From: Bacteroidales bacterium
GTDB lineage: Bacteria; Bacteroidota; Bacteroidia; Bacteroidales; P3
Assembly (NCBI GenBank): GCA_017522105.1
Contig: JAFXAA010000013.1
Coordinates: 124,001-188,000 of the forward strand
Direction: 5' to 3'
DNA: 64,000 bases
Below are positions 8,802-20,733 of this stretch, one piece after another (position 1 is the stretch's first letter; each line of letters opens with the position of its first letter). Below the pieces are notes generated by a model. That model was not told where the DNA came from, did not search any database, and was given only the letters and a program-made list of their open reading frames with translations. The translations under genes and the position numbers were made by a program.

Positions 8802-9296
8802 TCACACGCAGGCCAAGGCCAAGGCCGCAACCACGTCGTGCAGGTCGCATTCCAAACCAGTTACCGTGCAGTCTGTCGCCTCTGAGGCCTTCAACATGCT
8901 CCCGTAGCCCTGAATGCCGGTGCGGCGCATCTTGAGCACCGCTTCTTTGCGCGTCCAACATCGCAGAAACTCCATATCGGGGTCTGCCGCACGCTTTATC
9001 GCTTTCCGCTCCTCTTCTGTGCACACCCTCTCCACAAGGCTTTGGCTCACACGGCGACGGCTCTCGACATCAATGCCCACGGCCACACCTTCGCTCACTG
9101 CCACAGCCACCGCAGCACGGCAGTGGCTTATGCTGACATAAACCGCAGGATGTTCTGGCAGATAGGGGGCACCGTTGTCATCGTGCTCCAGGCGCGGCCT
9201 GCCGCCCACCAGGCGGCACAGCATTTCGTAGGCCTGAGCCTGTTCGCGCTGTCGTTGCGGCCCCTCGCCGTTCAAAGCCTCTATCAGATAGGTCAT
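8802..9296 (-). CDS. 4'-phosphopantetheinyl transferase superfamily protein
   Basis: 164 aa. Transfers the phosphopantetheine arm of CoA to a serine of carrier proteins. Seen: SISHCRAAVAVAVS (~55-68), the Mg2+-binding VGIDVES (~72-78) and the WTRKEAVLKMRRTGI helix (~113-128), the Sfp/AcpS-type signature. It is shorter than Sfp (~225 aa), near the size of compact Bacteroidota homologues. The ATG overlaps the DUF3467 stop (ATGA), implying translational coupling. The carrier protein is not visible in the window. Confidence 0.85.
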   Translation of the reverse strand: MTYLIEALNGEGPQRQREQAQAYEMLCRLVGGRPRLEHDDNGAPYLPEHPAVYVSISHCRAAVAVAVSEGVAVGIDVESRRRVSQSLVERVCTEEERKAIKRAADPDMEFLRCWTRKEAVLKMRRTGIQGYGSMLKASEATDCTVTGLECDLHDVVAALALACV

Positions 9297-9610
9297 GCCT
9301 TGCCGATGATGTCGTAGGGCACTGTGTCGCCCTGTACGGCAGCACGCGGCTCCTCAATGTTTCCGAACTGCTGTTCGTACTTTTTGATGTTGTCTGCAAG
9401 GGCGGCCAGCGTACGCTTGGCGTGGATGGGGTTCATGATGATGCGTTGGCGCACGGCGGCACCGTCTATGCCAGGCAGAATTTGGGCGAAATCAAGGATA
9501 ATCTCCGTAGGGTTATGGCTGATGACCACAAGGTTGCTGTATGTACCTTCAGCGATTTCAGGCGTAATGTTGAGCTTGAGATTCTGTTGCTGTTCTTTCT
9601 GATTTGCCAT
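9293..9610 (-). CDS. DUF3467 family protein
   Basis: 105 aa. Seen: the DUF3467 pattern LNITPEIAEGTYSNLVVISHNPTEIILDFAQILPG, then RIIMNPIHAKRTLAALADNIKKYE. Function unknown. In Bacteroidota this gene commonly follows rpoC, as here; a terminator lies between them, so it need not be co-transcribed. Coupled to the downstream phosphopantetheinyl transferase by a 4-nt overlap. Confidence 0.9.
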   Translation of the reverse strand: MANQKEQQQNLKLNITPEIAEGTYSNLVVISHNPTEIILDFAQILPGIDGAAVRQRIIMNPIHAKRTLAALADNIKKYEQQFGNIEEPRAAVQGDTVPYDIIGKA

Positions 9611-9788
9611 GATGATTGATGTTTTATTATTGTTATGTCATAGTAACGCACCGGAACAAAAAATATTGCACATCGCCCTAAAAGGGTGCAAAACGCTTGT
9701 TGCCAACATATAGCAAACATCGCAACTGGTGCCGGACAGCGCCTCAACAACTCCGCAACGGACATTCAATCGCAACCCGTCCATCGAA

Positions 9789-9837
9789 GGCCGTAGAAGG
9801 GCCGTAGGGACTCCGTAGGGGCTCCGTAGGGGCTTCG
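9789..9837. repeat. 11-bp-period tandem array (CTCCGTAGGGG type)
   Basis: Consecutive 11-mers GGCCGTAGAAG, GGCCGTAGGGA, CTCCGTAGGGG, CTCCGTAGGGG, then a decayed CTTCGATTAAA. A 28-nt core (9799-9826) recurs exactly, inverted, at 33932-33959. Confidence 0.8.
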
Positions 9838-9927
9838 ATTAAACCCAGACGCAGCAAGAGATACGGGCAATTCAGCATCCTAACCCATTGATACCTAATA
9901 ATCTCTCAAATGTTAAGTTATACTAAA

Positions 9928-9960
9928 AAAGGGCTCGCAGCATTTGCTGCAAGCCCTTTG
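9928..9960 (-). terminator. Terminator of the rpoBC operon
   Basis: AAAGGGCT and AGCCCTTT arms with inner GCAGCA/TGCTGC, followed on the minus strand by a T-run (TTTTTTAGTATA). It sits 23 nt after the rpoC stop. Confidence 0.85.
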
Positions 9961-9982
9961 GATAATCACTTGAAAAGACGTC

Positions 9983-12900
9983 TTACTTCGCCTTGTCGGC
10001 ACTCATGGCAGCGGCATTGCCCACCACAAGATCTTGATACTCGCGCAGGCCAGTGCCGGCAGGGATAAGGTGGCCGACGATGACGTTCTCCTTCATGCCA
10101 AGCAGGGTGTCGCGCTTGGCGTTGATGGCGGCCTCGGTGAGCACCTTGGTGGTCTCCTGGAAGGAGGCGGCGGAGATGAACGACTTGGTCTGCAACGAAG
10201 CGCGGGTGATACCCTGAAGCACCTGTTTGCAGGTGGCCGGGCGGGCATCGCGCACGGTGACGAGCTTTTTGTCCTGACGGCGCAGGGCGGAGTTTTCGTC
10301 GCGCAGCTCGCGGGCGGTGACAAGCTGACCCTCGAAGAGAGTGGTGCTGTCGCCGGGATCCTCGACATACTTCATGCCGAATATACGGTCGTTGACATCA
10401 TTGAAGTCAAGACGGTTGACGAGGTCGCCCTCCAGGAAGCGGGTGTCGCCCGGGTCTTCTATCTCCACCTTGCGCATCATCTGGCGCACGATGACCTCGA
10501 AGTGCTTGTCGTTGATCTTCACACCCTGCAGACGGTAGACTTCCTGAACCTCGTTGACGATGTATTCCTGCACCTTCATCGGGCCCTTGATGGCGAGGAT
10601 GTCGCTGGGGGTGATGGCACCGTCGGAGAGCGGCGTGCCGGCCTTGACATAGTCGCTGTCCTGAGCCAGGATTTGCTTGGAGGTGGGTATGAGGTAGGAG
10701 CGCTGTTCGCCAGTCTTGGAGGTGATGGTGACCTCACGGTTGCCGCGCTTCAGCTTCTTGGCTATTGATACGATGCCGTCGATTTCGGCCACGATGGCGG
10801 GATCGGACGGGTTTCGTGCCTCGAAGAGCTCGGTGACGCGGGGCAGACCGCCCGTGATGTCGCCGGCCTTGCCGAAGGAACGCGGGATCTTGACCATGAT
10901 GTCGCCAGCCTTGAGCTCCTGGCCCTGGTCAACACCGATGTGGGCGCCCACGGGAAGGTCGTAAACCTTGAGGATGTTGCCCTCGCTGTCCACGATGTTA
11001 AGGGTCGGGTTCTTGGTGCGCTGGCGGCTTTCGATGACCACCTTGTCCTGAAGGCCGGTCTGGGCATCGCTCTCGACGCGGTAGGTGACGTTCTCAATGA
11101 CGTTCTCGAAGGAGACCTTACCAGCCACATCAGAGATGATGACGGCATTGTAGGGATCCCATTCGGCAATGAGGTCGCCTTTCTGCAGCTGCTCGCCAGA
11201 GGCCTTGTAGAGCTTGGCGCCATAGGGCAGGAGCGACGAGAAGAGGGTGACGTCGGTGCGGTTGTCCACGATGCGCATTTCGGCCGAGCGGCCCATAACA
11301 ATGTGGTAGCTGCTGCCTTCGCTGTCTGTGTAAGGTATGGAGCGGAGCTCATCGATGATGAGGCGTCCCTCGTACTTGGCCTGCAAGCTGGAGGTAGTAC
11401 CAATGTTGCCACCTGCCACACCGCCGACGTGGAAGGTACGAAGGGTGAGCTGAGTACCGGGTTCGCCGATGGCCTGTGCGGCAATGACGCCGACAGCCTC
11501 GCCCTTCTGCACCATCTTGCCGGTGGCCAGGTTGCGGCCATAGCACTTGGCGCAGACACCGTGCTTTGACTCGCACGTGAGCACGGAACGTATCTCGACT
11601 TCCTCTATGGGAGAGTCCTCAATCTTCTTGCAAATCTCCTCGGTGAGTTCCTCGCCGGCGCGAGCAATGAGTTCGCCGGTCTGGGGATGGTAGATGTCGT
11701 GCACGGAGGTGCGGCCGAGAATCTTCTCGCCGAGGCTCTGGACGATATCCTCGCCCTTCTTGAGGGCGGTGGTGGGCAGACCGCGCAAGGTACCGCAGTC
11801 CTCCTCGGTGATGATGACATCATGAGCCACATCGACCAGACGGCGGGTGAGGTAACCGGCATCGGCAGTCTTAAGAGCCGTATCGGCAAGACCTTTACGT
11901 GCACCGTGGGTTGAGATGAAGTATTCAAGCACCGAGAGGCCCTCCTTGAAGTTGGAGACGATGGGGTTCTCGATAATCTCGTTGCCGGCGCTACCAGCCT
12001 TCTGAGGCTTGGCCATCAGGCCACGCATGCCGGAGAGCTGACGTATCTGCTCTTTGCTACCACGGGCGCCGGAATCGTACATCATATAGATGGGGTTGAA
12101 GCCCTGGTTGTCGGCCTTGAGCTGCTTCATCAGCGTCTCAGTAAGCTGGTTGTTGGTGTTGGTCCAGATGTCGATGACGTGGTTATAGCGCTCATTGTTG
12201 GTGATAAGACCCATGGCATACTGAGCCATGACCTCTTCGACCTCCTCGTTGGCCTTCTCGATGAGCTGTTCCTTCTCGACCGGTATGATGACATCGCCCA
12301 GGTTGAAGGAGAGGCCGCCACGGAATGCCTGACGGTAGCCCATGTTCTTGATGTCGTCAAGGAAGGTGGCGGTGACGGCGTTGCCGCACTCGGTGAAGAT
12401 ATCGCCTATAATGTCACGCAGGGATTTCTTGCCCATCACCTGGTTGATGTAGCCGTACTGGCTGGGGACCACCTGGTTGAAGATGACGCGACCAACGGTG
12501 GTGCGCAAGCGGTTAGTCTTTATGTAGTGGCCGTTGGCATCAACGATGACGTTGCCGTCCTTGTCACGTTTCACCTCATACTCGGTGCGGCTGTGCTGGG
12601 CCTCCTCGGCGGGAGTGGCGCAGTCGATGTCGGTGAGCACTTTGCCATTCTTGTCCTTAATGACCTCCATGAAGGTCTTGTCGGTCTTGACATAGCTATA
12701 CTCGTCATGTCCTTCGGGCACCGGCAGCTGCACACTGATGCACGCGTTAAGGTCGACACGCTTCTCGTTATAGGCTATGATGACCTCCTCGGCGGAGTAG
12801 AAACGCTGCCCCTCGCCGTGCACCGTCTCGTCGGCGGTGGTGTGGCGCGGTTTTGTCATATAGTACAGACCAAGCACCATATCCTGCGACGGCACGGTGA

Positions 12901-14458
12901 TAGGGGCACCGTTGGCCGGGTTGAGAATATTATGCGTGGAGAGCATCAGCAGCTGAGCCTCAAGGATGGCGGCGTTGCCCATGGGCACATGGACAGCCAT
13001 CTGGTCGCCGTCGAAGTCGGCATTGAAGCCTGTACAGACGAGCGGGTGCAGACGGATGGCCTTGCCTTCGACGAGTTTGGGCTGGAAAGCCTGAATACCC
13101 AGACGGTGCAGTGTGGGAGCACGGTTGAGAAGTATTGGATGACCCTTGAGGATGTTCTCAAGGATTTCCCATACGACGGGTTCCTTGCGGTCCACTATCT
13201 TCTTGGCGCTCTTGACGGTCTTCACGAGGCCGCGCTCAAGGAGCTTGCGGATGACGTATGGTTTGAACAGCTCGGCAGCCATATCCTTGGGCAGACCGCA
13301 TTCATGCATCCTCAACTCGGGACCTACGACGATGACGGAACGTCCGGAATAGTCGACACGCTTACCCAGCAGGTTCTGGCGGAAGCGGCCCTGTTTACCC
13401 TTAAGGGCATCAGATAGAGACTTGAGGGCACGGTTGCTCTCGCTCTTGACGCTGGAGACCTTGCGGCTGTTGTCAAACAACGAATCCACAGCCTCCTGGA
13501 GCATGCGTTTCTCATTGCGCATGATAACCTCGGGGGCTTTAATCTCAACAAGGCGCTTCAGACGGTTGTTGCGTATAATGACGCGACGATAGAGCTCATT
13601 GATGTCGGAAGTGGCGAAACGACCGCCATCCAGCGGCACGAGAGGACGCAAGTCTGGCGGAATGACGGGGATGATGTTCATAATCATCCACTCGGGACGA
13701 TTGTCCATGCCGCGAGCCTGCATGGCACGCTGCGATTCACGGAACGATTCAATGACGTTCAAACGCTTGAGAGCTTCCTGTTTGCGGGCAACGGCTGTCT
13801 CATGCGAGGCCTTGGCACGGAGCTCGTAACTCAGCTTGTCGAGGTCGAGGTCGGCGAGCAATGTGTACAGAGCCTCTGCACCCATACCAGCGATGAACTT
13901 GTTGGGGTCGCTGTCAGGAAGCTGCGCATTGTCCTCGGGTAAAGAATCCTGTATCTGGTAATACTCCTCCTCATTGAGCAGGTCGAGCTTCTGCACAGGC
14001 ATGTCGTTGAGCATGGCTTTGCCAGGCTGCATGACAATGTATTTTTCGTAGTAGATGACCTGATCGAGTTTCTTGGAAGGTATGTTGAGGAGCGTGCCAA
14101 TCTTGTTAGGCAACGAGCGGAAGAACCAAATATGAGCAACGGGAACGACAAGCTCTATATGTCCCATGCGTTCGCGACGCACCTTTTTTTCGGTGACTTC
14201 GACGCCGCAACGGTCACAGACGATACCCTTGTAACGGATACGTTTGTACTTGCCGCAATGGCACTCCCAGTCGCGGGTGGGGCCGAAGATGCGCTCGCAG
14301 AACAGGCCATCACGCTCCGGCTTATATGTGCGATAGTTTATGGTTTCAGGCTTGGTCACTTCGCCATAAGAGCGACGCTTGATAGATTCAGGCGACGCCA
14401 GGCTGATTGTGATGGCGTTGAAATCGGTTTTTAACTGAGATTCTTGTTTAAAAGCCAT
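9983..14458 (-). CDS. rpoC: RNA polymerase subunit beta'
   Basis: 1491 aa. Largest subunit of RNA polymerase, carrying the catalytic Mg2+ loop. Seen: the N-terminal zinc site CHCGKY...CDRCGVEV (~65-85), the active-site [12 protein letters not shown] (~475-485) and a second zinc cluster [19 protein letters not shown] (~950). The length suits a Bacteroidota beta'. rpoB lies 25 nt upstream and is co-transcribed; a terminator follows. Confidence 0.98.
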   Translation of the reverse strand: MAFKQESQLKTDFNAITISLASPESIKRRSYGEVTKPETINYRTYKPERDGLFCERIFGPTRDWECHCGKYKRIRYKGIVCDRCGVEVTEKKVRRERMGHIELVVPVAHIWFFRSLPNKIGTLLNIPSKKLDQVIYYEKYIVMQPGKAMLNDMPVQKLDLLNEEEYYQIQDSLPEDNAQLPDSDPNKFIAGMGAEALYTLLADLDLDKLSYELRAKASHETAVARKQEALKRLNVIESFRESQRAMQARGMDNRPEWMIMNIIPVIPPDLRPLVPLDGGRFATSDINELYRRVIIRNNRLKRLVEIKAPEVIMRNEKRMLQEAVDSLFDNSRKVSSVKSESNRALKSLSDALKGKQGRFRQNLLGKRVDYSGRSVIVVGPELRMHECGLPKDMAAELFKPYVIRKLLERGLVKTVKSAKKIVDRKEPVVWEILENILKGHPILLNRAPTLHRLGIQAFQPKLVEGKAIRLHPLVCTGFNADFDGDQMAVHVPMGNAAILEAQLLMLSTHNILNPANGAPITVPSQDMVLGLYYMTKPRHTTADETVHGEGQRFYSAEEVIIAYNEKRVDLNACISVQLPVPEGHDEYSYVKTDKTFMEVIKDKNGKVLTDIDCATPAEEAQHSRTEYEVKRDKDGNVIVDANGHYIKTNRLRTTVGRVIFNQVVPSQYGYINQVMGKKSLRDIIGDIFTECGNAVTATFLDDIKNMGYRQAFRGGLSFNLGDVIIPVEKEQLIEKANEEVEEVMAQYAMGLITNNERYNHVIDIWTNTNNQLTETLMKQLKADNQGFNPIYMMYDSGARGSKEQIRQLSGMRGLMAKPQKAGSAGNEIIENPIVSNFKEGLSVLEYFISTHGARKGLADTALKTADAGYLTRRLVDVAHDVIITEEDCGTLRGLPTTALKKGEDIVQSLGEKILGRTSVHDIYHPQTGELIARAGEELTEEICKKIEDSPIEEVEIRSVLTCESKHGVCAKCYGRNLATGKMVQKGEAVGVIAAQAIGEPGTQLTLRTFHVGGVAGGNIGTTSSLQAKYEGRLIIDELRSIPYTDSEGSSYHIVMGRSAEMRIVDNRTDVTLFSSLLPYGAKLYKASGEQLQKGDLIAEWDPYNAVIISDVAGKVSFENVIENVTYRVESDAQTGLQDKVVIESRQRTKNPTLNIVDSEGNILKVYDLPVGAHIGVDQGQELKAGDIMVKIPRSFGKAGDITGGLPRVTELFEARNPSDPAIVAEIDGIVSIAKKLKRGNREVTITSKTGEQRSYLIPTSKQILAQDSDYVKAGTPLSDGAITPSDILAIKGPMKVQEYIVNEVQEVYRLQGVKINDKHFEVIVRQMMRKVEIEDPGDTRFLEGDLVNRLDFNDVNDRIFGMKYVEDPGDSTTLFEGQLVTARELRDENSALRRQDKKLVTVRDARPATCKQVLQGITRASLQTKSFISAASFQETTKVLTEAAINAKRDTLLGMKENVIVGHLIPAGTGLREYQDLVVGNAAAMSADKAK

Positions 14459-14483
14459 GTTCTCTATTCTTATTTGGAACCTA

Positions 14484-17400
14484 TTAATCGAATGTTACCT
14501 CAAGACCAAGACCACGAAGCTCGTGGACGAGGACGTTGAACGACTCCGGAATGCCGGGAACGGGCATGTTGTCACCCTTGACAATAGCCTCGTAGGCTTT
14601 GGCACGGCCCATCACGTCGTCACTCTTGACAGTGAGCACCTCCTGCAGCACATGCGAAGCACCGTAGGCTTCGAGGGCCCATACCTCCATTTCACCGAAA
14701 CGCTGACCACCGAAGTTGGCCTTACCGCCGAGCGGCTGCTGAGTGATGAGTGAGTAGGGACCTATGGAGCGGGCATGCATCTTGTCGTCAATCATGTGAT
14801 GCAGCTTGAGGTAATAGATATAACCAACGGTGGCAGGCTGGTCGAAACGTTCTCCCGTCTCACCATCGTAGAGGTAAGTACGGCCGTTTTCGGGCAAACC
14901 AGCCTCACGCATGTAGCCATTAATCTGTTCCAGCGTGGCACCATCGAAGATTGGGGTCTTGAACCGCTTGCCGAGTTTCTTGCCGGCCCAGCCGAGAACA
15001 GTCTCGTAAATCTGGCCGAGGTTCATACGCGAAGGCACACCCAGGGGGTTCAGAACGATGTCGACAGGGGTACCGTCGGCAAGGAAAGGCATATCTTCAG
15101 CACGGACAATTTTGGAGACGATACCCTTGTTACCGTGACGACCGGCCATCTTGTCACCGATACGAAGTTTACGCTTCATAGCGATGTAAACCTTGGCCAT
15201 TTGTACGATGCCGCTGGGCAGGTCATCGCCGACAGTGAGGGCGAACTTGTTACGTGTGAAACGACCGTTGATTTCACGGAACTTAATGTTGTAGTTGTTC
15301 AACAGTTCCTTGATAAGAGCGTTGGTCTCTTTGTCCGTAGTCCACTTATTGGGGCTAACCTCTGTGTAGTCAATAGTCTTGAGGGTCTTAGCAGTGAACT
15401 TGACCTTCTTGGGGATAAGTTCCTCGCGATGACTGGTATAGACACCATTGGATACCTTACCGTTGAGGATGACGAGCAACTGGGCGATGAGTTTTTCCTT
15501 CAACTCTTCGCACTCGAAACGGAATTCCTCCTCGGGCTTGGCCAGAAGTTCTTTCTCTTTGGCGCGTGCTTTGCGGTCGCGCACGACACGGGCAAAGAGT
15601 TTCTTGTCAATGACAACGCCGTGCATTGAAGGCGGAACCTTAAGTGAGGCATCCTTCACATCGCCGGCTTTCTCGCCGAAAATGGCGCGTAGCAGCTTTT
15701 CCTCGGGGGTGGGATCGGACTCGCCCTTCGGGGTAATCTTGCCAATAAGAATATCTCCCTCTTTTACCTCGGCGCCAATACGGATAATACCATTCTCGTC
15801 AAGATCCTTGGTAGCATCATTACCAACATTGGGAATGTCTCGAGTAAGCTCTTCATTGCCACGTTTGGTCTCACGCACCTCAAGGGTGAATTCCTCGACA
15901 TGGACAGAAGTGTATATATCCTCTCTGACCACGCGTTCGGAGATAACAACAGCATCCTCGAAGTTATAACCCTTCCAAGGCATGAAGGCAACCATCATGT
16001 TACGGCCAAGGGCGAGCTCGCCACCCTGGGTGGCGTAACCCTCGCACAACACCTGGCCCTTCTTGACCTTGTCGCCCTTCTTGACGATAGGACGCAAGTT
16101 GATGGCCGTGGAATGGTTGGTGCGCTGATACTTTGTAAGTTTGTACTCCTTGATATCATCGTCGAAAGAAACAAGGCGCTCTTTCTCCGTACGGTTGTGA
16201 CGAATGACAATCTTGGTAGAGTCAACATATTCTACAACACCATCAGCTTCTGCATTGAGTAGGACACGGCTATCATGAGCAACCGCCTCCTCAATACCAG
16301 TACCGACAATGGGAATCTCGGGGTTGAGGAGCGGCACCGCCTGACGCATCATGTTCGAGCCCATAAGTGCACGGTTTGCATCGTCATGTTCAAGGAATGG
16401 GATGAGTGATGCAGCGATGGAAGCGATCTGGTTGGATGCAATGTCAATAAGATCAATTTCTTCAGGAGCCACAATGGGGAAGTCGGCCTGACGACGCGCT
16501 TTGACGCGAGGAACAGTAATATGACCATCTTCATCCTGTGGCGTTGTTGCCTGGGCTACAGTCTTGTTCTCCTCGGCTTCAGCCGAAAGATATACAGGGG
16601 CTTCTCCAAGCTGAACCTGACCGTTAACCACACGCTGATATGGAGTCTCAATAAAGCCAAGTTCATTAATCTTTGCATATACGCAGAGGGACGAAATAAG
16701 GCCGATATTGGGGCCTTCCGGGGTCTCAATAGTACAGAGACGACCGTAATGAGTATAGTGAACGTCACGTACCTCAAATCCAGCGCGCTCACGCGACAGA
16801 CCACCAGGACCAAGTGCAGAGATACGACGCTTGTGCGTCAGCTCCGCCAAGGGATTGGTCTGATCCATGAATTGGCTCAACTGGTTTGTTCCAAAGAACG
16901 AATTGATTACGGACGACAGTGTCTTTGCATTAATAAGTTCTGTCGGTGTGAAGAGCTCGTTATCACGAACATTCATACGTTCACGTATGGTGCGGGACAT
17001 ACGAGCCAAGCCAACACCGAACTGGTTGGAAAGCTGTTCGCCTACAGTACGGATGCGACGGTTCGACAAATGGTCGATATCGTCTACCTCTGCTTTTTGG
17101 TTAATCAGCTCAACCAAATACTTAATGATGGAAGTAATATCTTCCTTGGTGAGGACCCGCACATTGTCAGGCACATCAAGGTTGAGTTTTGTGTTGATTC
17201 TATAGCGTCCCACATCACCCAAATCATAGCGCTTTTCAGAGAAGAAAAGTTTCTCAATAATGCTACGAGCCGTTTCCTCATCTGGCGGCTCGGCATTGCG
17301 CAATTGCCTGTAGATATACTCGCAGGCCTCCTTGGCATTGTTAGCAGTATCCTTCTTGAGGGTATTATAGATGACAGAATAGTCGATACCGTCCTTATCT

Positions 17401-18287
17401 TCTGTCTTTATGAGAATGGATTTTACATCAAGAGAAAGTATCTTCTCAATGTGTTCCTCGGTGAGTTCGACATCACGCTCAATAACGACCTCAGTACGCT
17501 CCATGGAAACGACCTCGCCAGTATCCTCATCGACAAAATCCTCAGTCCATGCTTCCACAACACGGGCGGCAAGTTGCTTGCCAATGACCTTCTTGAGGTT
17601 GTTGCGGGTCACTTTGACCTCTTCAGCAAGTTCAAAGATATCAAGAATATCTTTGTCCGACTCATAGCCTATGGCACGGAGCAAGGTCGTAATGGGGAGT
17701 TTCTTTTTGCGGTCGATATAAGCATACATCACGTTGTTTATATCGGTAGTGAATTCCATCCACGAACCCTTAAACGGAATAATACGTGCCGAATAAAGCT
17801 GCGTACCATTAGAGTGGAATTGCGTACCAAAGAAAACGCCCGGTGAACGGTGTAACTGCGATACCACAACACGTTCGGCACCGTTGATAACAAATGTGCC
17901 CTTCGGGGTCATATACGGAATCATGCCCAGATACACATGCTGCTCTATCGTCTGGAAATCCTCATTTTCAGGATCCTTGCAACTAAGCTTCATCTTGGCT
18001 TTCAGCGGTACACTGTACGTGAGACCACGCTCGATACACTCCTCGATAGTATACCGCGGAGGATCAATATAATAATCCAAAAATTCAAGCTCGAAATTAT
18101 TTCGCGCATCAGTGATGGGAAAATTCTCTTTAAAGACTTTGAATAAACCCTCATCAAGACGGTTGTCGGGATTCGTCTCAATCTGGAAAAAGTCTTTGAA
18201 AGACTTAACCTGAATATCGAGAAAATCCGGGTAATCAAATTTGCGTACCGACGCGAAATTTACTACTGTGGGTTCTTTTTTTGCCAA
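14484..18287 (-). CDS. rpoB: RNA polymerase subunit beta
   Basis: 1267 aa. Seen: the rifampicin-pocket segment [20 protein letters not shown] followed by [20 protein letters not shown], the core [21 protein letters not shown], and the C-terminal [21 protein letters not shown]. One oddity: the motif normally read as [13 protein letters not shown] is [13 protein letters not shown] here (Pro to Thr, codon ACT, near 16720). It forms the rpoBC unit with the gene 25 nt downstream. 177 nt containing a hairpin separate it from rplL. Confidence 0.98.
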   Translation of the reverse strand: MAKKEPTVVNFASVRKFDYPDFLDIQVKSFKDFFQIETNPDNRLDEGLFKVFKENFPITDARNNFELEFLDYYIDPPRYTIEECIERGLTYSVPLKAKMKLSCKDPENEDFQTIEQHVYLGMIPYMTPKGTFVINGAERVVVSQLHRSPGVFFGTQFHSNGTQLYSARIIPFKGSWMEFTTDINNVMYAYIDRKKKLPITTLLRAIGYESDKDILDIFELAEEVKVTRNNLKKVIGKQLAARVVEAWTEDFVDEDTGEVVSMERTEVVIERDVELTEEHIEKILSLDVKSILIKTEDKDGIDYSVIYNTLKKDTANNAKEACEYIYRQLRNAEPPDEETARSIIEKLFFSEKRYDLGDVGRYRINTKLNLDVPDNVRVLTKEDITSIIKYLVELINQKAEVDDIDHLSNRRIRTVGEQLSNQFGVGLARMSRTIRERMNVRDNELFTPTELINAKTLSSVINSFFGTNQLSQFMDQTNPLAELTHKRRISALGPGGLSRERAGFEVRDVHYTHYGRLCTIETPEGPNIGLISSLCVYAKINELGFIETPYQRVVNGQVQLGEAPVYLSAEAEENKTVAQATTPQDEDGHITVPRVKARRQADFPIVAPEEIDLIDIASNQIASIAASLIPFLEHDDANRALMGSNMMRQAVPLLNPEIPIVGTGIEEAVAHDSRVLLNAEADGVVEYVDSTKIVIRHNRTEKERLVSFDDDIKEYKLTKYQRTNHSTAINLRPIVKKGDKVKKGQVLCEGYATQGGELALGRNMMVAFMPWKGYNFEDAVVISERVVREDIYTSVHVEEFTLEVRETKRGNEELTRDIPNVGNDATKDLDENGIIRIGAEVKEGDILIGKITPKGESDPTPEEKLLRAIFGEKAGDVKDASLKVPPSMHGVVIDKKLFARVVRDRKARAKEKELLAKPEEEFRFECEELKEKLIAQLLVILNGKVSNGVYTSHREELIPKKVKFTAKTLKTIDYTEVSPNKWTTDKETNALIKELLNNYNIKFREINGRFTRNKFALTVGDDLPSGIVQMAKVYIAMKRKLRIGDKMAGRHGNKGIVSKIVRAEDMPFLADGTPVDIVLNPLGVPSRMNLGQIYETVLGWAGKKLGKRFKTPIFDGATLEQINGYMREAGLPENGRTYLYDGETGERFDQPATVGYIYYLKLHHMIDDKMHARSIGPYSLITQQPLGGKANFGGQRFGEMEVWALEAYGASHVLQEVLTVKSDDVMGRAKAYEAIVKGDNMPVPGIPESFNVLVHELRGLGLEVTFD

Positions 18288-18400
18288 GGGATGTATGATT
18301 TATCTTTTTTCTATAACTTATCTCGAGAGAAAAGAGAGTACCCTGATAATGAGGGTGAGAAGATGGCACTTACTGCGGAATGTCAATTCCACGGCAACAA

Positions 18401-18438
18401 GGAATAGGCACTCCGGACTATGCCGGAGGCCCTATTCC
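18401..18438 (-). promoter_or_regulatory. Hairpin in the rplL-rpoB spacer
   Basis: Arms GGAATAGG/CCTATTCC and CTCCGG/CCGGAG in a 38-nt imperfect stem-loop, with no T-run on the minus strand. It could be a partial attenuator or an RNase processing site that sets the ribosomal-protein to polymerase ratio; this is inference from position. Confidence 0.5.
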
Positions 18439-18464
18439 TCGTAGTAATGAGAAGGTGGGTAACC

Positions 18465-18848
18465 TTACTTGACCTCGACTTCGGCACCAGCCTCTTCGAG
18501 AGCCTTCTTCAGGCTTTCAGCCTCATCCTTCGATACGCCTTCCTTGACGGTCTTGGGAGCACCGTCAACCAGCTCCTTGGATTCTTTCAGACCGAGGGAG
18601 GCCATATCCTTGACGGCCTTCACAACGGCGAGCTTCTTGGTCATATCGGGAACACCCTTCAGAATCACGTCAAAGGAGGTCTTCTCCTCAGCGGCGGCGG
18701 CGGCACCACCAGCGGCGGGGGCGGCGACTGCAACAGCAGCGGCGGCGGGTTCAATGCCGTACTCCTCTTTCAGGATGTCAGCGAGTTCTTTAACTTCCTT
18801 AACGGTAAGGTTAACCAGTTCTTCAGCGATAGCTTTAATGTCTGCCAT
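18465..18848 (-). CDS. rplL: 50S ribosomal protein L7/L12
   Basis: 127 aa. N-terminal dimerisation domain ([30 protein letters not shown]), an Ala-rich flexible hinge (~35-52), and the C-terminal factor-binding domain [23 protein letters not shown] with [20 protein letters not shown]. Forms the stalk that recruits GTPase factors such as EF-Tu. It follows rplJ by 87 nt; a loop-less palindrome AAGGCAGGCCTGCCTT lies in that gap. Confidence 0.97.
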   Translation of the reverse strand: MADIKAIAEELVNLTVKEVKELADILKEEYGIEPAAAAVAVAAPAAGGAAAAAEEKTSFDVILKGVPDMTKKLAVVKAVKDMASLGLKESKELVDGAPKTVKEGVSKDEAESLKKALEEAGAEVEVK

Positions 18849-18935
18849 GACTATTTGATTTTAAATTGTTTTACTTTTTTTGTTTTATTCTTGTTTGGCC
18901 TTTTCAAGGCAGGCCTGCCTTTTTGCGTTCTGGCC

Positions 18936-19466
18936 TTAAGCCTCACGCTCCTCCAAAGTTTTCAGCACACCAGTAATGGTATTGCCAGCCGACTGCAGCT
19001 GCGAGATGACATTCTTGACAGGCGACTGCAGCAGTGCCACGACGTCGGCGATGAGTTCGTTCTTGGACTTGATGTTGACCAATTCGTCCAAGTGCTCGTG
19101 ACCGATATAGAAGCACTCTTCAACATAGGCGCCCTTGAGAATAGGCTTTTCTGCATTCTTCTCGGCAGCGCGGAAGCTCTTAATGAGCTTGGCAGGTGCA
19201 TTGTTGGTGTTGGAAAGCATTATGGCGGTTTCACCCTTAATCACAGGGAACAACTCGGAATAGTCAAATCCGGACTTTTCGAGAGCCTTGATGAGAAGAG
19301 TGTTCTTTACGACCTCCAGCTTCACCTCGTTGCGGAAGGCGGCACGACGCAGCTTGCTTGTCTGCACAGAGTTCAGGCCTCCGATGTCTGCAATATAGAG
19401 ACTGGGATAGGCCTTAATCTCTTCACACAAAGCGTCGATGTGCTGGTCTTTAAGTTCTTTTCTCAT
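18936..19466 (-). CDS. rplJ: 50S ribosomal protein L10
   Basis: 176 aa. Base of the L7/L12 stalk. Seen: YIADIGGLNSVQTSKLRRAAF, VVKNTLLIKALEKSG, GETAIMLSN and a C-terminal helix that would hold L7/L12 dimers. Located between rplA (24 nt upstream) and rplL, the standard order. Confidence 0.97.
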   Translation of the reverse strand: MRKELKDQHIDALCEEIKAYPSLYIADIGGLNSVQTSKLRRAAFRNEVKLEVVKNTLLIKALEKSGFDYSELFPVIKGETAIMLSNTNNAPAKLIKSFRAAEKNAEKPILKGAYVEECFYIGHEHLDELVNIKSKNELIADVVALLQSPVKNVISQLQSAGNTITGVLKTLEEREA

Positions 19467-19490
19467 AATGTTTCTTACATTTTAATAAGG

Positions 19491-20186
19491 TTACAGCGTG
19501 GCGGCTTTGGTGTCAACTTTTACGCCGGGGCTCATCGTGCTGCTGATTGCGATGCTCTTTACATAAGTACCTTTGGCGGCACTGGGTTTAAGCTTCATAA
19601 TCATCTGGAGCACCTCCTTGGCGTTCTCAACAATCTTTTGATTGTCGAAGGAGCACTTGGCCACAGCGGTATGGATGATACCGAACTTGTCGACTTTGAA
19701 GTCGATCTTACCAGCCTTGGCTTCCTGGACAGCCTTGCCAACTTCCATCGTAACAGTACCGGTCTTGGGGTTGGGCATCAAGCCACGAGGGCCGAGGATG
19801 CGTCCGAGAGCACCAATCTTGGGCATGCAACTGGGCATAGTGATGATAACATCAACATCAGTCCAGCCACCCTTAATCTTGGCAATATACTCGTCCAAAC
19901 CGTAGTAATCGGCACCAGCAGCTTTTGCTTCCTCCTCCTTGTCGGGTGTGCAGAGTACAAGGACGCGGACAGTCTTACCCGTGCCGTGAGGCAGGGTGAC
20001 GCTGCCGCGCACCATCTGGTTGGCCTTTCGTGGGTCAACGCCGAGACGCACATCGATGTCCACAGAAGCGTCAAACTTGGTGAAAGTAATGTTCTTCACG
20101 ATGCTGACAGCCTCTTCGAGGGAGTAGAGCTTGCTGCCGTCAAACTTGGCAACAGCCTCTTTCTGTTTCTTAGTAAGTTTTGCCAT
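19491..20186 (-). CDS. rplA: 50S ribosomal protein L1
   Basis: 231 aa, normal length. Seen: [21 protein letters not shown], the [16 protein letters not shown] segment and [18 protein letters not shown], the L1 signature. Mobile L1 stalk at the E site; in many bacteria also an autogenous translational repressor of its operon. Follows rplK after 69 nt. Confidence 0.98.
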   Translation of the reverse strand: MAKLTKKQKEAVAKFDGSKLYSLEEAVSIVKNITFTKFDASVDIDVRLGVDPRKANQMVRGSVTLPHGTGKTVRVLVLCTPDKEEEAKAAGADYYGLDEYIAKIKGGWTDVDVIITMPSCMPKIGALGRILGPRGLMPNPKTGTVTMEVGKAVQEAKAGKIDFKVDKFGIIHTAVAKCSFDNQKIVENAKEVLQMIMKLKPSAAKGTYVKSIAISSTMSPGVKVDTKAATL

Positions 20187-20255
20187 TTCTTTCTGTTTTT
20201 GTGGTCAACGCACTTTCACTCACGCTACTTATGCTACCACTGTTACTAACTTCTT

Positions 20256-20699
20256 TTACTTCTTCAAGGGATTCTCACCCGTAACGGTGATACCCATGCT
20301 GCGTGCAGTGCCAGCCACCATGCTCATTGCGCTCTCAATAGTGAAACAATTGAGGTCGGGCATTTTGGCCTCGGCAATCTGACGCACCTGCTCCCAGGTG
20401 ACGGAGGCTACCTTAACGCGGTTGGGCTCGCCAGAGCCTTTCTGCGCTTTGGACATCTCTTTCAGCTGGACAGCAACAGGAGGAGTCTTAAGAACAAAGT
20501 CAAAGGACTTGTCCGTATACACAGTGATGATGACGGGCACAATCTTGCCAGCCTGATCCTGCGTACGGGCATTGAACTGCTTGCAGAACTCCATGATATT
20601 CACACCCTTGGCACCCAGAGCGGGTCCCACAGGAGGAGCGGGGTTGGCAGCAGCGCCTTTGATTTGCAGCTTAATCAATCCTGCAACTTCTTTTGCCAT
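20256..20699 (-). CDS. rplK: 50S ribosomal protein L11
   Basis: 147 aa. Seen: [18 protein letters not shown] loop ([21 protein letters not shown]), [24 protein letters not shown] central part and the C-terminal rRNA-binding helix ending in [10 protein letters not shown]. Located 34 nt after nusG. Confidence 0.98.
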   Translation of the reverse strand: MAKEVAGLIKLQIKGAAANPAPPVGPALGAKGVNIMEFCKQFNARTQDQAGKIVPVIITVYTDKSFDFVLKTPPVAVQLKEMSKAQKGSGEPNRVKVASVTWEQVRQIAEAKMPDLNCFTIESAMSMVAGTARSMGITVTGENPLKK

Positions 20700-20733
20700 T
20701 GATTTACTGTTTTAATAGGTTAGTTGATAGGGG

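Larger units (their letters stand above)
9611..9982. other. Intergenic region downstream of rpoC
   Basis: 372 bp without a gene. It holds an 11-bp-period array at 9789-9837 and the rpoC terminator at 9928-9960. The remainder shows nothing clear. Confidence 0.6.

Noticed and set aside
12179..13417. 412-codon frame antisense to rpoC
   Set aside because: Shadow of a highly conserved gene; no recognisable domain.
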